From positions 10,012,334 to 10,076,333 of the forward strand of contig NC_045147.1 in the NCBI RefSeq assembly GCF_008831285.2: a stretch of 64,000 nt of DNA, written 5' to 3'. The translations under genes and the position numbers were made by a program. The notes below the pieces were generated by a model. It was not told the DNA's origin and ran no database searches. It was given only the letters and a program-made list of their open reading frames with translations. Source of the stretch: Nymphaea colorata (lineage: Eukaryota; Streptophyta; Magnoliopsida; Nymphaeales; Nymphaeaceae). This document shows positions 11,597-22,771 of the stretch, piece by piece (positions within the stretch are counted from its first letter, which is position 1; every line of letters begins with the position of its first letter).

Positions 11597-14500
11597 TTGG
11601 CCTATTTTTTAATTTGAACTGCTTTTGTGAGTGTGTGTTCTATTGAATGTTGAACAACAGTACTTGATGCTGCTTCTAGAAGTGCATTTTGAGCATCATC
11701 ACATTCAGAAAGCATGGGACTGCGTATCAGGATAATTCTGCCTTCAAAATATTTCTAGAGCTTGATGCTTTGTCAAAGGAATTTGGGTGAACATCAGATT
11801 TTAATTTCATTCCACTGAAGGCTACGCATATCCAGTTTGAGTAACCAACTCTACCTTACAATGATGATATGACTGGCTGCTTAGCTAATCAGATTCATGT
11901 TGAAGCTGCAGTCTGAGAGAGAAAGTTGGCGAGCTTGGCTAACATTAATGGTAAAGCAACCAACAATTTTTTCATGAGGAACACAGGGTTGAGATTCATT
12001 TCTGGTTAGGGTGAAAGCAACTACTTGTATAATTTTAGCAACTATTTTTAGATGATTTTTTTAGGAACTATACAGCTGATTTTTATAGATCAATGTAGTT
12101 GATTTTTTCTCTCCTGTGAAATGAGAAGGCTGGTTTCTTTAATTAGTAGCCTGACAATACGATTAGATCCTGGTTGTGTTTATTAGAATTTAAGGGTTTG
12201 CTTGCAAGATTTGCATTTGTTGCTCAAGATCAAATTTGTTACAAGTGCAGAAAAGTTGGTGGAATATGATGTTTTTTGTCCCCACTATGCATATGGGCAA
12301 GGATTACGGTTGATTTACCACCATTAGCATCAAAGTGGCATTACTAGTCCTATCTGAATTTTCTTTTCCAACTTTTTTGTTTGGTTAAGATAACCCGGTC
12401 ATTCTTTTTTCTCTGCTATGGTGATCATTCCTATTCTTGTATTCTTTGGCATTGCTAGAGGAAGGTTACTCGGATATTTAAAATGTACGAGTTATATGGT
12501 TGCTGGTGTTATTCCCTGAACCCTTTTTGTGACAAAAAAAGGTTGTGTTTGAAATATGAGCAACTTAGGGTTGTCATCAAGATGATTGGGCATCACAAAC
12601 TCAAAACCCACATGGAGCGTTCCTTTTTTTGTCAAACTTATTCCAACAATATAGTAGATGGATGTGTTGGATTGGATTCAATTAGGTGTTTTAAGAATCG
12701 AATTCAGATATGGAGCCACTTTTTCTTCATTTTGGTTTCAGTTTGGATCTGCAACTATTCGAATTAACTGGATTTGGTTGAAAATGCATCTAATCTGAAT
12801 GCAGTCGCGAAAGTTCGTCGTCACTGGATATGTCTTGGATTCAACAGACTCGCATCTACCACGTTATAGAAAAGCACCATTGTCATCACAAAGTAAATTC
12901 TCGCATGTTAAGATTATATCGGTTGCGACCAGAGTTAGAAAACGACATGGTGACATATTGTCACAGGGAGAATTAGAAGACTCTGGTTTACTTTCATGGG
13001 ACATAGCCAGCTAAACCTTTGTTTTTGTTTGTGTAGCATGTGATTTCCTACTTCTGTGACAACCCGTCACAATTTTGCGAAAAGATGAATGAGCCAAACA
13101 TGTCCTTGTCGTGCCTCAGAACTTGTTCCATACCATTTCCGTCCACTTTCCAGGGAAACTGCACCACTGTCTGGATGGCCACTAGTGACCAAGAAACATT
13201 ACTGTGAGCTCCATTATTGCTCAATAAGCAAGAAATTTGTCTGCATTTCCAGAAAAGAAAGATTGTCATTTTCAAATTGTGACGGGAAAGAGACGCAAAG
13301 TAAAGAAGAAGGCCAAGTGCTGCAAGTATGTTTTGAGGGTATTAAAGTGCGGAACCAGTCAGGGCGTGTAAAATTATGGAAGAAACACTTTGTGAGTGGA
13401 CCAACTATGCCGGCATGCCATGTGGATATTGAGATGTAAAGCCTCCTTTCTTCTTCAGTAAATTCTATTTAGAGGGGGCCAACTTTTTGACTTCAACATC
13501 AGAAAGGTAAGGGAAAGTTGCCTTTTAGTATGGGTCTCACTTTGGTAGTTACCGCCAAATACAGACACTCTAGTCGGCGTATATTATTTCAGAAAAGAAA
13601 ATTTTATACTTTCCATGCTGTTTTAAAAAAAAAAAAAAAAAAACTTCCCTTCAATTGCACCCAAAAAAAATATTTTACAATTTTTTTTCTTTCAGTGTAT
13701 GAGAGAGTGGTTTGAATTCAGATTATGGAGAACAGTTGCAAAAGTACTACATATTTTTGTTAATGTTTTGATGCTTATAATTTGAGCTGGCGAGAAAAAC
13801 GTCTGGCAAGTACTAGTAAGAACATAGAAGTGTTTTTGAGGTACTTTCAAAATATCACCAATATTTGTCAATGTAATGGATAACAAGAAACGAATGCCAG
13901 CAGAAGGTTTGCTGTGTGAAGAAAAAGGTTGTCTTCTAGCCCTTTATTTCAAGAAAACTGTTCACGAGTCCCCCACTTATTGGCTATATTCCAAATCTAT
14001 CAGTCGCTTTTTGTGTTTTCTGCATTTGTTCTTCACTTTTTCTTAAACCAGAAGAAAGTCATTAGTCGGGTTAATAATGGTTAAAATGATTAGCACATAC
14101 CGTCAAATATAACAGACTGACCATTATTCTAAAGAGAATCTTATATTGAAAATGAAAACAAGAGATGCTTGGGAAGATAAATTTCGAAGAGAAAATATAA
14201 GTGTTTTTTTCATTGAAACTAATTATACTCTTCTAAGCTGCAAATGGTGGTAAGCACGTCACCCAAATTGAATAATACACATTATGACAACTAATGCTCT
14301 GAAAACAAGCCAGAACATTAAAGACATAAAGATATGACCTTAAAAGACAGTTTCCCATGAGAAAACATAACAAAAAAAAAAACCATGAGCTGGAAAAGCT
14401 AACTGAGAAAAGAGTCGTGTTCTTCTAATACATAAACACAATCAACAGAACCCTAACTACCCAAGAGATTATATCGTCTTTATAGGAGCTGAGGCAAGTG

Positions 14501-15732
14501 TGGGTTCGTGTGGGCAGTTGACCATACAGAGCCACAAAATTTGATCATTTTTATATTGCACCTCAGACTCATTTCTTCGTTACATACTTCTGCCCCTTGA
14601 AAATTTTAAACTCGAATGCTACAGCCCCTTAACCAGAAATTCCTGTCCCTGCCACTGCATCTTTAGGTTTTCTGAGTATGAAAGTTCCATTTATGTCATT
14701 TATTAACTTATTTTAAAGATGCCTATAAACTCATCGTTTGTGTATTAGATCATTCTTAAAGGTAAGCTAATCCTTTTTTCTTACTGTCCAGCTTAGGTAA
14801 AGCTAAAAAGGCAAAGTTGTGCGGGCAGCTGTAGATTTAAGGGTGAAAAATTGTAACCATTCAAATATAAGAGGATGAATTTGGAAAACTCAGCAGAGAT
14901 GAGAATAACTTGAAACCTCCAAACCATTTGTCCTTAATGCAGGTCCCACTGCTTCATTTTAGCAAAGGGCCACCGCCACTAAAAATGTGTTATTTCCGCA
15001 GCTAACTGATACCAAGGGACTGGTAAAGTCCATATTTTTCTCTGCTCATGCTCATGAGGTTCAAGACTGCTTTGGAATTTGCGTAGGGAGCAGGACGCCT
15101 GTCAATTAAAAGTGTCGCACATCCACAGTTTGTAATAAAGAATGGTAGCACTAATAGTTAGATTTTCACCTACCGACTAGTTCGACCAACTATGGTGAAC
15201 TGTAAGAATTTAACAAGCCTTTCACTTTAATTTGCCATGTTTTCCCGTGTATTTTCTAAAAGGAACTTACGTTTGTTCAGAGAGCGCACGTCGATCGTGC
15301 ATCTCTTAGGCATGGGCTGATTCTGTAGTACTACTAATTACGTGCTATATTTGTTCCTGTCCCCACATTGGCTTGTCCTGAATCAGGCACAAACTTTATC
15401 ATAATAAAATTAAGAAAGTTTTTGCTAGTGAAGGAAAAGGATAACCAAGGGAATCTTTAGACTGACATTGAAATGGACCACTAACTTAGAACCCATCTCG
15501 TCATGTAGCAGGACACTGTTGGCCCCATATAATAAATAGGATTGTGTGGCTTTCTAGATTGTAGTTTGACCCATCAAAGAACGGTCTTTAATTTGCAGCA
15601 TGTGCATTGTTGGATGATAAGTTGAACATCTGTCAGGTGCTGCTGGTCAAAAAATATTGTCTTTATGTTTGAATAACCCACTTATCTCACAGACATTGCC
15701 GTCATCCTCATCCTCATTATCATCTTGAAGGG
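11597..15732. other. Intergenic spacer downstream of the PP2C gene
   Basis: No gene is supported in about 4.1 kb. The first few hundred bases must hold the PP2C 3' UTR, but no polyadenylation site can be chosen. The rest is AT-rich spacer with a poly-A run at 13626-13643. An inverted pair of 13-base arms lies at 13065-13077 and 13274-13286. Open frames of 60-116 codons here resemble no known family and lack coding character. Confidence 0.6.
13065..13286. repeat. Short inverted repeat, possible MITE remnant
   Basis: The arm CCCGTCACAATTT (13065-13077) is exactly inverted as AAATTGTGACGGG (13274-13286), with about 196 bases between. No flanking target duplication could be identified. It may be a small terminal-inverted-repeat element or chance. 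Confidence 0.3.
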
Positions 15733-16104
15733 TGGGGATGTCATATTTAGATTAGAGATCAAAACCAACTATTCCAAAAATATTAGATATGGAAAAAAAA
15801 AATTAATATCCAATCGGATTCAAATTCAAAAAATGACATCCAATTGAATTCAGATTCATATTCGGATTCTATATCTAACACCATTACATTTTAAAAATTG
15901 GTTCTATTGGTTCAAAATTCGAATTCGGCTTCAGATGCAAATGTAAAAGTTCGATTCAGATCGGATTAGGATTGTAAAATCAGATTTTAGATTCGGATTC
16001 ATGACTTTTTTCATTCTCATTCGAATTTGAATATGTAAATATTTGAAAAAAATGAATGTGGTTAAGAGTATATCATATTCAAATGTGATCCATTAATATC
16101 CCTA
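15733..16104. mobile_element. hAT-like MITE, family 2, with perfect 8-bp target duplication
   Basis: This 372-bp element starts TGGGGATGTCATA and ends TTAATATCCCTA, which are imperfect inverted ends. It is flanked by TTGAAGGG on both sides (15725-15732 and 16105-16112). The interior is a run of degenerate GGATTC/GAATCC-like words and has no coding capacity. The same family is seen at 20015-20459 and, truncated, at 37598-37935. Confidence 0.8.
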
Positions 16105-16518
16105 TTGAAGGGACTCATGAGAATCACTAATCCTAGGATCAGCATTATTTGTGTTTATGCAAAAGTTTATACAGGTGAAAAAGTCACGGCTACAGAGTTG
16201 AAATCTATGCGGCTCATAAGAATCACTTGTATGCGTGGCAGCTGAAGTACAAAGGCCATGGAACAAAAGAACACATGTTGAGAAGTAATATACATATATA
16301 ACTTCATTACTTCTCAATATGTATTCTTGTGTTCCATATATGTGAAATTGATAAGTAACTAAATAATCTATCTTGACCTTATATATATAAGAAAATTGAA
16401 TGGAGACTTTGTCTTTTTTGAGCCATACAGCCATATAACAGGGATTGTCTGATCCATACGGTTAAAAAAAAAAAACACAAGTGCAAATTGACTTTAGTTA
16501 GGTGGTTGGATGACTCTA

Positions 16519-16521
<3 letters not shown>

Positions 16522-16557
<36 letters not shown>
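16522..16557. repeat. (AT)n microsatellite
   Basis: A pure AT dinucleotide run of about 36 bases lies in intergenic spacer. Confidence 0.95.
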
Positions 16558-16558
<1 letters not shown>

Positions 16559-16785
16559 CAAAAGTCATGGGCTTTGGTGCTAAAATAGCGCCAGATGACT
16601 CTAAGCTAGTGCCAAAGAGCGCCATAAGTTCAACTGCCGCAGTTGCATAATATGGCCCATATGTTGCTATCTTAAAATTATTTTTATTGAATTTAAATTA
16701 GTAAGCAGTACTTTTAGATTAATGCTTTCAAGGTGACGCGACAAACACTTTCAGGTCATTCCAATATGACTCATAGGAGTTCTTC

Positions 16786-16874
16786 TTCTCTCTCTCTCTC
16801 TCTCTCCCTCTTGTCCCCAAATTTTGTTATATATTCCCATTTTATCGGCTCTCTCTCTCTCTCTCTCTCTCTCA
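16786..16874. repeat. Two (CT)n tracts
   Basis: CT runs at about 16786-16809 and 16850-16873 flank a short unique stretch. They create an artefactual Leu-Ser-rich frame. Confidence 0.9.
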
Positions 16875-17566
16875 TACACACAAATACAGATTTTGAGTTT
16901 TATTCTCTTTATTTCTCTTATTATCGGATGTTGTCGCTTAATATTAAATCATGCAAAAAATGAACGCTAGCAATTATATTGTCCTTTTAAATAGAACTCA
17001 AGATCTAGATTAGTTTTTTCTTTCTATTTATATATATATACATCGAGCGTCTCATGTACGCCAACGCCAAGGATTAGTGGGGCCGAATCTGGTTGTATGC
17101 ATCCCCTAATGCACAAAAATTGTGCATTAAAGTGAGTAATAACCGGAATACCTATGATCAAATAAAAAAAAGGGGAACCTTTCTACGAAACACCAGCGAG
17201 ACATATGAGACGCGAGACATGTCATCATTCAACGAGGGGACGAATATTCTTGTAACTCCGTGTGGTTGCTTACTGGATTTGATTAATCCCATGGATCTAT
17301 TTATTCATCGTAACCTTATATTGCGTTCTTAAATTAATAAGATCATAACTCTTGATTCATCCTTTCCAGTTTTTCAAAATACTACAATCCACTTCCCAGA
17401 ACGTCCAACGCAGACAGGTGAATTACAGAGAACAGACAGGTGAACTATAATCGTGCAGTATTCATTCGTTTTACAATTTGAAAACCAATTCACAAAAAAA
17501 GAAAAACGGAAAGGACAGCGTAAAAACTCTGGATTCTTCACTATCCTATTCCTCTGAAGGCCGTAC
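16875..17566. other. Spacer between repeats and the BKI1-like gene
   Basis: No gene is visible. The part adjoining 17566 is expected to contain the 3' UTR of the minus-strand BKI1-like gene. No other structure stands out. Confidence 0.5.
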
Positions 17567-18373
17567 TCAAGGTTGATGAACCTGTTTTGGTGCAGCGTTG
17601 GAGTTCTTGCAGTGGGCGATGGCCGCCTGTATGGCATTCTGAAGGTCCTCCATCGTGCTCTCACTCTTCTGCGGTGGAGGTACGGAGCAGAGGACGCCGC
17701 TGTTCACGGGCGATCTGATGGCAGAGGAGCAAGGACCAGACGACCTCGACGGTCTTCGTTTCGTAAAAGAACGAGCAGAATGGTCTCTGCAATTCCACCT
17801 CTGCCTCCCTGACGAGGCTTTCTTCTGCTCCTCACTCTTGCTGTCAGCTCCCCATGTAAAGAAAGGCTTCACCAGCTTCACATACTTCTCTATCACCTCC
17901 TTGGCAGCCTTAAGTCCCAGCTTGGACCCTTTCTTTAGAGTGATGAAAGAGAAGGACCTGGGCTTGCTCTTGGTACTCGACGCATTCTGGTTGCTGGAGC
18001 TCCGTGGCTTCTCCTCCACGCTGATTCTCTTCTCCTGATCCTCGGCCGGCTCGTTTCCCTGATGATTACGGTCGTCGTGATCATGGTGGTGGTGGTGGTG
18101 GTGGTGGAGGGGGAGGAGGTGGCCCTGGAAGAAGAGGTCATCAGCCGGGCAGAGATCGATTTCATAAGAAGGTTGCGTTGTCGGTGATGGCTTCCTATAA
18201 CTATCAAGAGGCAGAGTGATGCTGAATTCAAAATCGTGCGTTGGAGATGAAAATGGCGAATTAGATTCCTTAGCCGGAAAAGTTGGCCGCCTTTTCTCTT
18301 CTTCTTGCTCATTTTCCTTGCCTTTGAGCACTTCCATCGCACTGAGACATAGAGAGCGAGATGGGACATCCAA
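17567..18373 (-). CDS. BKI1-like / membrane-associated kinase regulator, single exon, 268 aa
   Basis: The protein resembles BRI1 KINASE INHIBITOR 1 and the MAKR family, plasma-membrane-associated proteins that bind receptor-kinase domains; BKI1 restrains the brassinosteroid receptor BRI1. Evidence in order: 'SPTHDFEFSITL' (43-54), 'CPADDLFFQGHLLPLH' (75-90), a Ser/Lys/Arg-rich middle with 'KPRSFSFITLKKG' (137-149), a basic patch 'FTKRRPSR' (203-210) suited to membrane-lipid contact, 'AIRSPVNSGVL' (218-228) and the C-terminal signature 'STMEDLQNAIQAAIAHCKNS' (239-258). In BKI1 that tail is the receptor-kinase-binding segment. There are no membrane helices. Oddity: eight consecutive His (90-97) followed by Asp/His. 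A second ATG at codon 13 (18337) could be the true start, since conserved sequence begins later. MAKR rather than BKI1 identity is possible. Confidence 0.88.
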   Translation of the reverse strand: MDVPSRSLCLSAMEVLKGKENEQEEEKRRPTFPAKESNSPFSSPTHDFEFSITLPLDSYRKPSPTTQPSYEIDLCPADDLFFQGHLLPLHHHHHHHHDHDDRNHQGNEPAEDQEKRISVEEKPRSSSNQNASSTKSKPRSFSFITLKKGSKLGLKAAKEVIEKYVKLVKPFFTWGADSKSEEQKKASSGRQRWNCRDHSARSFTKRRPSRSSGPCSSAIRSPVNSGVLCSVPPPQKSESTMEDLQNAIQAAIAHCKNSNAAPKQVHQP

Positions 18374-18456
18374 ATCTTGGCTACACGGCTAGATGGCTCG
18401 TGCAAAGAGATAAGTCAGGCATACACACGAGAAAAGAGATCCTCTCGTTTTCTATC

Positions 18457-18462
18457 TTTATA
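18457..18462 (-). promoter_or_regulatory. Candidate TATA box of the BKI1-like gene
   Basis: On the minus strand the sequence reads TATAAAG in the context GTGTATAAAGATAG, about 84 bases upstream of the first ATG. Transcription would be expected to start near 18430, leaving a leader of about 55 bases. This is inferred from motif and spacing only. Confidence 0.5.
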
Positions 18463-18479
18463 CACAGAGACCAGTTATA

Positions 18480-19051
18480 GAGGTAATTCTTCTTCAACAC
18501 ATGTGCATCATCTAAAATTTATAGCTTCCCCATCACCGACAACGAGCAGCTAACTCTTGCCTCTGTTTCACAGATTCAATTTCCTGTTAAAATAAGACAT
18601 GAGAACTACAAACACCAGGTCTCAGGTTTTACCTCATAACAAAACATTCACGGTGGTTGAAGATACCGCGGGCAAGATGGTCCGACTGCTCGTCTTCAGT
18701 AGCCTGCAGCCAGTCCCTTTGAACAGGGGGGTAAAGCTTTCTTCCCTACGACGCCATTGGCGTTGTCACGTCGCCGGGGCAAGACCTGCCTACCGCTTCG
18801 ATTTGATGTCACTCTCAATGATACCTTTGTCCCTTCTCTTAAGGAGTGCTTTAAGGCCAGATGATATAAATCGGTCAATTTTATGTAGCATTATGCTTGT
18901 TCCTGTTGGTTACTTTTCCTTGCACTAACTTTGTCTAGAGTACCGAATGTCTTATTTACTTGCGTGCAGTATCCTCACTTAGGTGGTGCTAAGTTGCTAA
19001 CCTTTTCACTTAGGAATTTTCCTTAATTGGGTATGAGCCCCAAGGCACCCT
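18480..19051. other. Spacer upstream of the BKI1-like gene
   Basis: No gene is recognised. The segment 18610-18800 is more GC-rich than its surroundings, but its open frames have no recognisable similarity. It probably includes upstream regulatory sequence of the minus-strand gene. Confidence 0.4.
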
Positions 19052-19411
19052 GTGTAAGAGTTGGTACCAGCCATTGTCCACAGCACAGCACAGCACAGTA
19101 AACATGAGAGGGAGAAATAGAAAGGCACACGATATTTGTACGTGGTTTAGCGAAGCGCCACCTACTTCCACAATAATTCTTCCATACCCCTTCAACCTCC
19201 ACCGAAAGCGTTGTTTTTATTATATCTCCTTAGATTGTTTTAGGGTGTATCTTTACAAGATTTGTTTACAAATTTTCTCAAGCTATTATCATGGAAGTCG
19301 CTATTTTCTTCAACTTCATTTTCTGGGATCTTTCCTTGAGTCATTCTTATCTTCAAATGTGGACATATCTTGGACCTGTCTTATCAACACCCATTGCCTT
19401 GGAGTCACAAG

Positions 19412-19588
19412 ATTTGTGCCCACCTTCCTTAATACTCCCCTGCAAGCTTAGTAATCTGGGTCAATAAACTTGATTTGTGCCCACCTTCCTTAATACTCCC
19501 CTGTCTTATCATACCAAAATTTGATATGCCTAAAGGTTTTGTGAGGATATCTGCAGCTTAGTAATCTGGGTCAATAAACTTGATTTGA
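19412..19588. repeat. Interleaved local duplications at the 3' end of fossil Copia A
   Basis: The block 'gtgcccaccttccttaatac' occurs at about 19416 and 19476. A second block, 'gcttagtaatctgggtcaat', occurs at about 19446 and 19556. The two blocks alternate rather than forming a simple tandem array. Confidence 0.7.
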
Positions 19589-20014
19589 ATGTTTCCATTT
19601 GCAACTACCTTTCTAACAAAATCAAAGTCTATTTCTATAAATTTTGTCCTAGCATGAAAGATAGGGTTTGCTGCAAGAAATGTGACTCCTAGATTTTCGC
19701 ACCATAACACTGCTTTTTCTTTATTCTTGATTCCAAGTTCCCCTAAAATTTTAGAGACTTCTGCTATGGCTTTATACTTTAGATTTAGCAACTGTTTGCT
19801 GTTTACTAGATTTCCAAGATATTAAATTCATCCACAAAAACATCAAATAGCCTCATGTGGATATCCTGTCATCTAGGCAGCCAGCCCCAATCATCATATG
19901 TAAAAATATTAAGCGCTAATGAGCTTTTTGAAATTTCAAAACCGAAGTTTCCTATTCCTTTAGGGTACCACAAAACATGCTTAACATATTGCCAAAGTTC
20001 TATGCAATGCTGGT

Positions 20015-20459
20015 TAGGGATGTTAATATATCTGACTTGAATCAGATATCCAACCGAACCAATCCAAAAAATCGGATATGGAAAAAAAATTAATATCCAA
20101 TTAAGAAATTGGATCGGGTCCAGATTTAATAAATGGCATCCAATCAGATTCAAAATCATATTCAGACATATATAAATATCCAATCAGATTCATTCGTAGA
20201 CAAATATCCTATATCTCATGCTATTACATTTTAAAAATTCGCAAAATTCGGTTCAAAATTCAGATTCAGATTCAGATATGAATATAAAAATCAAATTCAG
20301 TTCGGATTCAGATTGTAAATCGGATTTTGGATTCAATTCGGTTATGACTCTTTTTTTATTCGTATTTAAACCCAAATTCGAATTTGAATATGTGATATCC
20401 GAAAAAGCATAGATGATTAAAGGTATAACCAATCTGAATCCGATCCGTTGACATCCCTA
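20015..20459. mobile_element. hAT-like MITE, family 2, inside fossil Copia A
   Basis: Its ends TAGGGATGTTAA and TTGACATCCCTA are inverted repeats with one mismatch. The flanks are ATGCTGGT and ATGCTGAT, an 8-bp target duplication with one difference. The 445-bp interior resembles the 15733-16104 element, with GGATTC-like words. It must be younger than the Copia element it interrupts. Confidence 0.75.
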
Positions 20460-22677
20460 ATGCTGATGCATAAATTGGTAAGCCTAATTCACATGTAAAA
20501 TGTATCTTGTCTGGTGAATGTAGCATATTGCGACACACCTACTATATTGCAATATTTATGGTGATCAACAATGTCTCCTTGCCGAGCATTGATGACTTTA
20601 TTTGGGAAATTGCTGGAGTAGCAGGTGGTTTAGATCCTTCCATTTCTACCTTCATGAGAATATTTGATATATATTTTCTTTGTATAAAAGTAATCTTGCT
20701 TTTGCCGTGAAGCACTTCTGTTCCCAAAGAGTGACGCATGGTGCCAAGATGCATGATAGAAAATTCTCTACTTACTTTGTCAATGAATTTGTTTATCTAT
20801 CCAATAGAGTCTCCTATACTTAAAATGTCATATACATATATCAAAATAAAAATCTTGTTAGCACCTTTCATAACGAATAAAGATGTTTCTGCTCTCGACT
20901 CATGAAATTCTATAGAAAGCAAAATTTTTTCTTAATATTTCAAACCAAGCACGCGGGTTTGCTTGAGCGCATAAAGAGCTTTATGCAATTGACAAACAAA
21001 AGAAGGATTTCTTTTGTACTCAAAACCTGATGGTTGCATCATGTAATCTTCTTTACTCAAATTGCCATGTAAATAGGTGTTTTTAACATCTAATTGTTGA
21101 ACTTGTCATCCCATGCCGGTACATAATGCCAAAATCAACTTGACTATAGTTGATTTGATCACATGAGAAAATGTCAACTCTCCATAATCTATTGCTTCCT
21201 TTTTATTAAACCCCTTAGTTAGCAGGTGAGCTTTATAATGAGCAAATTGTCTTATATGTATGTTGTTTTATCTAAATGACCCACTTGCAACCGGCAGTAA
21301 TTGACACTTATTTAGGTGGGACTAAGGACCATGTTTGATTTATGGTGAGAGTTGTCATTTCATCTATCATAGTTTGTTTCCATTTTGGTTGGGGCAAGCC
21401 TTAATCTTCATTATAGGTAATTTGAGTTTCAACCGTTGGACTTAAGAAGATTTATTAGGTTGCCTGGTTTTGTCCATGGTTCTGGTAACCATGTGATGGT
21501 TCCAACAAGTTAGCTAGGTTTGGCAGGAGTTCAAATAAGCTGACAATTACGATCAAGGCCTGCTGAAGAACTTGGTGATAGAGAGGAACTTGATTTGATT
21601 GTGGTAGGACCAAGGTACATTTGACTAGGTTTAGATATAGTCAGAACCCGCTCTCAGCTTGGTACTCATGGTTTTCTTCTCTTTCAAAGGTCAAACTCGG
21701 GTTAGGCAAATATGTTGGCTGCATGGTGAAGGATTTAGTATTGGGAACCAAGATAAACTTGCCATGTGGCTTTACCCATATTTCAACTTCTTCAAGTGTA
21801 ATACTCATTTTTTGTTTTCAAAGAAAAAAATTTGTTAAAAGAACATCACATGTCAAGACACATAATATTGTTGAGAAATAGGATTAAAACAATTACAACC
21901 CTTGTGATTGACACCATACCCATTAAAAATGCAAAGTCATTACTTGAGTTCAATTTATGCTTTCTATATGGCATCAACGAAGGAAAACATGTGCAGTAAA
22001 AAATTTTAAGATGATCATATGTAGGAGCCTATTTGAAGAGAAATTCAAAGGGACTTTTATTTTTAGTATCTTGGCTTAGAAGTTTATTTATCAAGTATAC
22101 AGCAGTCCTGAAAGAACCCACTTAAAATTTCATTGGCATAGAAACATTAATTAGCAAGGAAAGACTCATCTCATTGACATGACATTGCTTTCTCTCCACA
22201 ACACCCTTCTATTTGAGTGTATGAGGGCATGGCACTCATTGCCTTATACTATGCAACATCAAAAAGTTTGAAAAATATTTCTCCCTTGAATTCTCCACCA
22301 TTATCCTTATGAAAGGTCTTTATCTTGGAATCAAGTTAATTTTCAATCATCAATTTGAAACCCACAAAACAAACAAAGACATCAGATTTCTACTTTGGAG
22401 GAAATAACGAAGAAACCTTCGACAATTCATCTACAATTTGAAGATAAAATTTAGACCCTCCTCTGGATGGCAACACTGATGGCCCCCAGACATTAACATG
22501 AATAACTTCAAGTGAAGTTTTGGCAATAAAATTAGATTCAATAAAGGGAAGCTTATGAAGTTCTTTAACAACATAATCTGTTCATTTACCTAAGCAATGA
22601 AGCTCTCTATTACAAACCAGCTTACATTTTTCAAGCAAATCAACTATTTTAGAGTTGCATATTCCAATAGAAAATGT

Positions 22678-22771
22678 TGAGTGTATTCCTTGTCAAATAA
22701 TGCTTACATTGAGTGTATTCCTTGTCAAATACTGCTTACATTGAGTGTAATTCCTTGTCAAATAATGCTTA
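22678..22771 (+). repeat. Three tandem copies of a ~36-bp unit
   Basis: The unit starting 'gagtgtattccttgtcaaat' and continuing into 'aatgcttacatt' is present about 2.7 times with single-base changes. It lies in the decayed protease/integrase part of fossil Copia A. Confidence 0.75.

Noticed and set aside
13089-13439. 116-codon plus-strand frame downstream of the PP2C gene
   Set aside because: No recognisable domain, it lies partly in a possible inverted-repeat element, and there is no splice or promoter support.
16875-17560. Microsatellite-like pattern as a CRISPR array or other ordered repeat-spacer system
   Set aside because: No regularly spaced identical repeats occur anywhere in the window; all arrays are microsatellites, short tandems or transposon ends.
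17573-18405. Three other frames overlapping the BKI1-like gene
   Set aside because: They are shadows of the conserved minus-strand protein in other frames; none shows family motifs.
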